DNA of 64,000 nt. Origin: SIG607 sp045586405 (GTDB lineage: Bacteria; Bacillota; Clostridia; Oscillospirales; Acutalibacteraceae). Location of the stretch: assembly GCA_045586405.1 (NCBI GenBank), contig JAZNAG010000087.1, positions 1 to 64,000 of the forward strand, written 5' to 3'. The notes under the pieces are model-generated. The model saw only the letters and a program-made list of their open reading frames with translations. It made no database searches and had not been told where the DNA came from. Both the position numbers and the translations under genes were made by a program. Positions 60,822 through 64,000 of this stretch are shown here, one piece after another (position 1 is the first letter of the stretch; every line of letters starts with the position of its first letter).

Positions 60822-63413
60822 TTATTCCTTTGCTTTATTTGCTAAATCGTAAAGTAATTTCATAGATTCTATAGGTGTTAATGTGTTAACATCTATAGCT
60901 CTCAGTTCGTCAAGAATTTCCTTTGCCTGTTGCATTTCAAGGGGCAACTGAGAAGTATCGTCAACAACCGTGCGATAGGTCACAACACCCTCTGACTCGG
61001 TCTGCTTTAATACCTCTTTGGCGCGGTTTATAACAGAATTTGGAATTCCCGAAAGCTTGGCAACCTCTATACCGTAGCTTTCGTCAGCACCGCCGGGCAC
61101 TATACGGCGAAGGAAAATAATATCATCGCCGCGCTTTTTAACGGCTATGTTATAGTTCTTTACGCCGTTTATTTCGTTTTCCATTTGGGTAAGTTCGTGA
61201 TAATGGGTTGCAAACAGTGATTTTGCACCTATTTTCTTTTTATCAACCACATATTCAAGCACAGCCTTTGCTATAGACATACCGTCAAAGGTGGAAGTGC
61301 CTCTGCCGATTTCGTCAAGAATAAGCAAACTTTTACTTGTGGCATTTTTAAGAATTGATGCAACCTCGCTCATTTCTACCATAAAGGTCGACTGACCGGA
61401 GGATAAATCATCGGAAGCGCCAACACGGGTGAAAATAGCGTCGCATATCGATATATTAGCACTTTGCGCAGGTACAAAGGAGCCGATCTGAGCCATTAAA
61501 ACTATAATTGCGACCTGACGCATATAGGTTGATTTACCTGCCATATTAGGACCTGTAATAATGGCACAGCGGTCATCACCGCCATTAAGATAAGTATCAT
61601 TAGACACAAAGGGCGTACTCGTTAGTTTTTCTACCACAGGGTGTCTGCCCGCTTTAATAAGTATCGTGCCGTCGTCACTTACACGGGGACGGCAGTAGTT
61701 ATTTTCAACCGCAACGGTGGCAAAGGAGCGCAGTACATCAAGTCTGGCTACAGCCGCCGCTGTTTTTTGCAGTCTGTTGGCATTTTCGGCAACCTGTTTT
61801 CTGATAGCATCAAAAAGTTCATATTCAAGAGCAACAATTCTGTCTTTTGCGCCAAGAAGCTTGCCTTCAAGTATTTTAAGTTCTTCGGTGATAAACCTTT
61901 CTCCGCCTGTTAAGGTCTGCTTTCTTATATAATCTTCAGGTACAAGGTCAAGGAAAGAATTAGTAACCTCAATATAGTAACCGAAAACCTTATTATATTT
62001 TACTTTAAGATTTTTAATGCCTGTTCTTTCTTTCTCACGAGCCTCTATTTCAGCAAGAACGCCTGTACCGTTGGTCATAATATCGCGAAGCGAGTCAACC
62101 TCGCTGTTATAGCCGTTCTTTATCATTCCGCCCTCTCTGAGTAGTGCAGGTGGCTCTTCAACAATGGCGTTGTCGATAAGAACTTTTATATCGTCAAGAT
62201 AATCTATATCGCTGTCTGCCTCTTTAATCATTCTGCTTTGAGCATCTTTAACAACATTTTTAAGGGTAGGAACCGCTTCAAGTGTAGAGCATAAAGCGCG
62301 TAAATCTCTCGCGTTAGCCGTGCCGTAAACTATTTTAGACATTATTCTTTCAATGTCTTTTATATGACGAAGAGCCTCGCCAAGTTCACCTCTCATAATA
62401 GTGTCGGTATAAAGCTCTTCAACGGCATTCTGACGGCTGTTGATAAGATTAAAGGTCATAAGAGGCTGTTCTATCCAGCTCTTTATAAGGCGCTTACCCA
62501 TAGCCGTATGAGTTTTATCAAGAACCCAAAGCAATGAGCCCTTGCGTGACTTTGTACGCATTGTTTCAACTATTTCAAGATTTCTGACAGCGTTCATATC
62601 AAGGCGCATAAACTGACTGCCGACATAGTATTTTATCTGATTTACCGAGATGTTGCCCGTTATACCCGTTTCATAAAGATATCTGATAACGGCACCCAGC
62701 GCACTTTCTGCCGCTGTGCCCCCTGGAATACCCAGATTTTCAATACTAATCACCTTAAAATGCTTTAAAACGGAAGGCTCACTAACCTGAATATCAAATT
62801 CTTCAGGCTGTCTTCTTGTGATAACACCATCAAATTTTTCTTTTACAAGGCTAAGAACCTTATCATTTTCAAAATCAGAAACAAGCAGAAGCTCTTTCGG
62901 AGAAAATCTGCCAAGCTCGTCTAAAATAAGGGAAGCTATTTCCTGACCTGAAATTTCGGTAAGATAAGCTTCACCGGTAGAAGCATCGGTAAAGCATATA
63001 CCAGCCGCGCCGTCAATTAAAGAAACAGCGCAAAGGAAGTTGTTTTTACCCTCGTCAAGCATACTGTCTTCAATAACGGTACCGGGGGTAATTATTCTTA
63101 TTATATCTCTTTTAACAAGGCCTTTTGCGGTAGCAGGGTCTTCAACCTGCTCACAAATAGCCACTTTATAGCCCTTTTCAACAAGGCGTTGAATATATGT
63201 TTCGCAGGCGTGAAAAGGAACGCCGCACATTGGCGCACGCTCAGACAGACCGCAATCCTTTCCCGTAAGCACAAGGTCAAGTTCATTTGACACATTTTCG
63301 GCGTCTTCGAAAAACATTTCGTAAAAGTCGCCCACTCTGAAAAAGATAATACAGTCTTTATTATTTTCTTTAATTTCAAGATACTGTCGCATCATTGGCG
63401 ATAGCTCTGCCAT
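60822..63413 (-). CDS. mutS: DNA mismatch repair protein MutS
   Basis: 863 residues. N-terminal mismatch-sensing GDFYEMFFEDA near 27 (Phe-x-Glu wedge as FYE), connector, lever and clamp, then the ABC ATPase: GPNMAGKSTYMRQV near 620, SSGQSTFMVEMSEVA, LLILDEIGRGTSTFDG near 700 and FATHYHEL. Full-length MutS1. GGTAGGTG before ATG. Confidence 0.97.
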   Translation of the reverse strand: MAELSPMMRQYLEIKENNKDCIIFFRVGDFYEMFFEDAENVSNELDLVLTGKDCGLSERAPMCGVPFHACETYIQRLVEKGYKVAICEQVEDPATAKGLVKRDIIRIITPGTVIEDSMLDEGKNNFLCAVSLIDGAAGICFTDASTGEAYLTEISGQEIASLILDELGRFSPKELLLVSDFENDKVLSLVKEKFDGVITRRQPEEFDIQVSEPSVLKHFKVISIENLGIPGGTAAESALGAVIRYLYETGITGNISVNQIKYYVGSQFMRLDMNAVRNLEIVETMRTKSRKGSLLWVLDKTHTAMGKRLIKSWIEQPLMTFNLINSRQNAVEELYTDTIMRGELGEALRHIKDIERIMSKIVYGTANARDLRALCSTLEAVPTLKNVVKDAQSRMIKEADSDIDYLDDIKVLIDNAIVEEPPALLREGGMIKNGYNSEVDSLRDIMTNGTGVLAEIEAREKERTGIKNLKVKYNKVFGYYIEVTNSFLDLVPEDYIRKQTLTGGERFITEELKILEGKLLGAKDRIVALEYELFDAIRKQVAENANRLQKTAAAVARLDVLRSFATVAVENNYCRPRVSDDGTILIKAGRHPVVEKLTSTPFVSNDTYLNGGDDRCAIITGPNMAGKSTYMRQVAIIVLMAQIGSFVPAQSANISICDAIFTRVGASDDLSSGQSTFMVEMSEVASILKNATSKSLLILDEIGRGTSTFDGMSIAKAVLEYVVDKKKIGAKSLFATHYHELTQMENEINGVKNYNIAVKKRGDDIIFLRRIVPGGADESYGIEVAKLSGIPNSVINRAKEVLKQTESEGVVTYRTVVDDTSQLPLEMQQAKEILDELRAIDVNTLTPIESMKLLYDLANKAKE

Positions 63414-63446
63414 TATTCACACCTACCAAATATACATTTTCAAAAA

Positions 63447-63851
63447 TCAGTGACAGCCCGAACAGGAACTGCAACTACCGGTACAACCCTGAGGAGCCTC
63501 ACAGGTTTCGGGGTCAGCACCCTCAGCGCACATATGCACGATAGCAACGATATCGCTGAGCATTTTATCAACCTTTTCTTTAGACTCGTTATACGCCTTC
63601 ATAGTATCGTTTTGCATAATAGAGTCGTATATTTTACGCAGTTCAAGGTTTGCTTCTCTGAACTTTTCTTCGTCTCTGTTTTCTTCACTGCCGATACGTT
63701 CAACGTTCATTCTTGCAATATTAAACTCACCTACAAGATTCTGTACCGTTTCGTCTTTATCAAGAGCTAATTTATACTTAGCGTATTCAATAAATCTTTC
63801 ATCCTCTTGCAAAGCTTTTCCTAAATTTCTTGTTGCTGTTAATACATCCAT
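63447..63851 (-). CDS. YlbF/YmcA-family regulator with Cys-rich tail
   Basis: 134 residues, helical Com_YlbF domain (LDKDETVQNLVGEFN, MNVERIGSEENRDEEKFREA). The C-terminal ~27 residues carry six cysteines (ending CSSCSGCH), which could hold an iron-sulfur cluster or metal. In Bacillus, YmcA and YlbF with YaaT bind 4Fe-4S clusters and steer RNase Y processing, competence and sporulation. It sits between miaB and mutS, as ymcA does. AAGGAG before ATG. Confidence 0.82.
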   Translation of the reverse strand: MDVLTATRNLGKALQEDERFIEYAKYKLALDKDETVQNLVGEFNIARMNVERIGSEENRDEEKFREANLELRKIYDSIMQNDTMKAYNESKEKVDKMLSDIVAIVHMCAEGADPETCEAPQGCTGSCSSCSGCH

Positions 63852-63863
63852 TTTTATTTCTCC

Positions 63864-64000
63864 TTATACAACAATGCCTTCAAGCACGGTTGTCAGTTTA
63901 TCAATTTTTACCTTTATGAATTTGCCCAGATCATCTTCAGTACCGTCAAACTCAACAACGGCGGTACCGTTTGTATGACCTGCCATTTTTCCTTCTGCCC
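63864..64000 (-). CDS. miaB: tRNA-2-methylthio-N6-dimethylallyladenosine synthase MiaB, C-terminal fragment
   Basis: Only the last ~45 codons are in the window. They encode a TRAM-like end: AEGKMAGHTNGTAVVEFDG then LGKFIKVKIDKLTTVLEG before TAA at 63864-63866. The gene order miaB-ylbF-mutS-mutL matches Bacillus miaB-ymcA-(cotE)-mutS-mutL, which supports the call over MtaB or RimO. Confidence 0.8.
   Translation of the reverse strand, partial: AEGKMAGHTNGTAVVEFDGTEDDLGKFIKVKIDKLTTVLEGIVV

Noticed and set aside
1..64000. CRISPR arrays, insertion sequences, prophage or restriction/defence systems
   Set aside because: No regularly spaced repeats, transposase, integrase, phage structural or defence-type proteins were seen on either strand.

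Overview
The window looks like chromosomal core sequence from a low-to-moderate G+C, endospore-forming member of the Clostridia (Bacillota). The evidence is dipicolinate synthase (dpaA, dpaB), the yabP-yabQ spore-cortex pair, a SpoVB/YabM-like flippase, a perfect CIRCE operator before groES-groEL, strong AGGAGG-type ribosome sites, single-chain PurL, HemZ, and sigma-A promoters almost all with 17-base spacers. Rhamnose and hexuronate catabolism suggests a plant-polysaccharide (pectin) user, for example a gut organism; that last step is inference.

Layout: 1-3.7 kb, end of purL followed by fhs (purine and one-carbon metabolism). 3.7-12.4 kb, mostly minus strand: a small membrane protein, a Gfo/Idh/MocA oxidoreductase, secF-secD, an aminotransferase, an LtaS-like sulfatase, a zinc-ribbon membrane protein and a permuted NlpC/P60-like protein. 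12.5-22.3 kb: membrane pyrophosphatase, class A PBP, a BofC-like protein, a DUF4364-like regulator, murC, cca and dpaAB. 22.3-23.4 kb: tRNA-Thr, an XRE regulator and a small graveyard of gene fragments, including a YD/RHS-repeat remnant. 23.4-31.9 kb: sugar-acid and deoxysugar island (rhaBA, a histidine phosphatase, uxaB-uxaA-uxaC, an AraC regulator). 32-37 kb: pepD, an acyltransferase-like protein, a short ROK-like remnant, tRNA-Leu, groEL-groES.

From 37 kb to the end everything is on the minus strand. 37-45.7 kb: lipid kinase, RNA methyltransferase, an orphan fumarase alpha subunit, then the classic block spoVB-mazG-hup-rqcP-yabP-yabQ-divIC-yabR, joining translation quality control, division and spore cortex formation. 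45.8-52.6 kb: recJ-rsh-dtd-MBL hydrolase-hemZ. 52.7-64 kb: an uninterrupted 12-gene run miaB-ylbF-mutS-mutL-miaA-HlyD-like-yggS-sepF-ylmH-lspA-rluD-HAD (tRNA modification, mismatch repair, division and envelope), closed by one clear terminator.

I found no CRISPR array, insertion sequence, prophage or defence island, and no convincing new multi-gene system. The observations most worth a second look are small: a consensus promoter firing straight into the tRNA-Thr terminator, decayed RHS and ROK-like fragments, an orphan fumarase alpha gene, a terminator merged with a TTG start, and a 12-base inverted repeat in the PBP promoter region.
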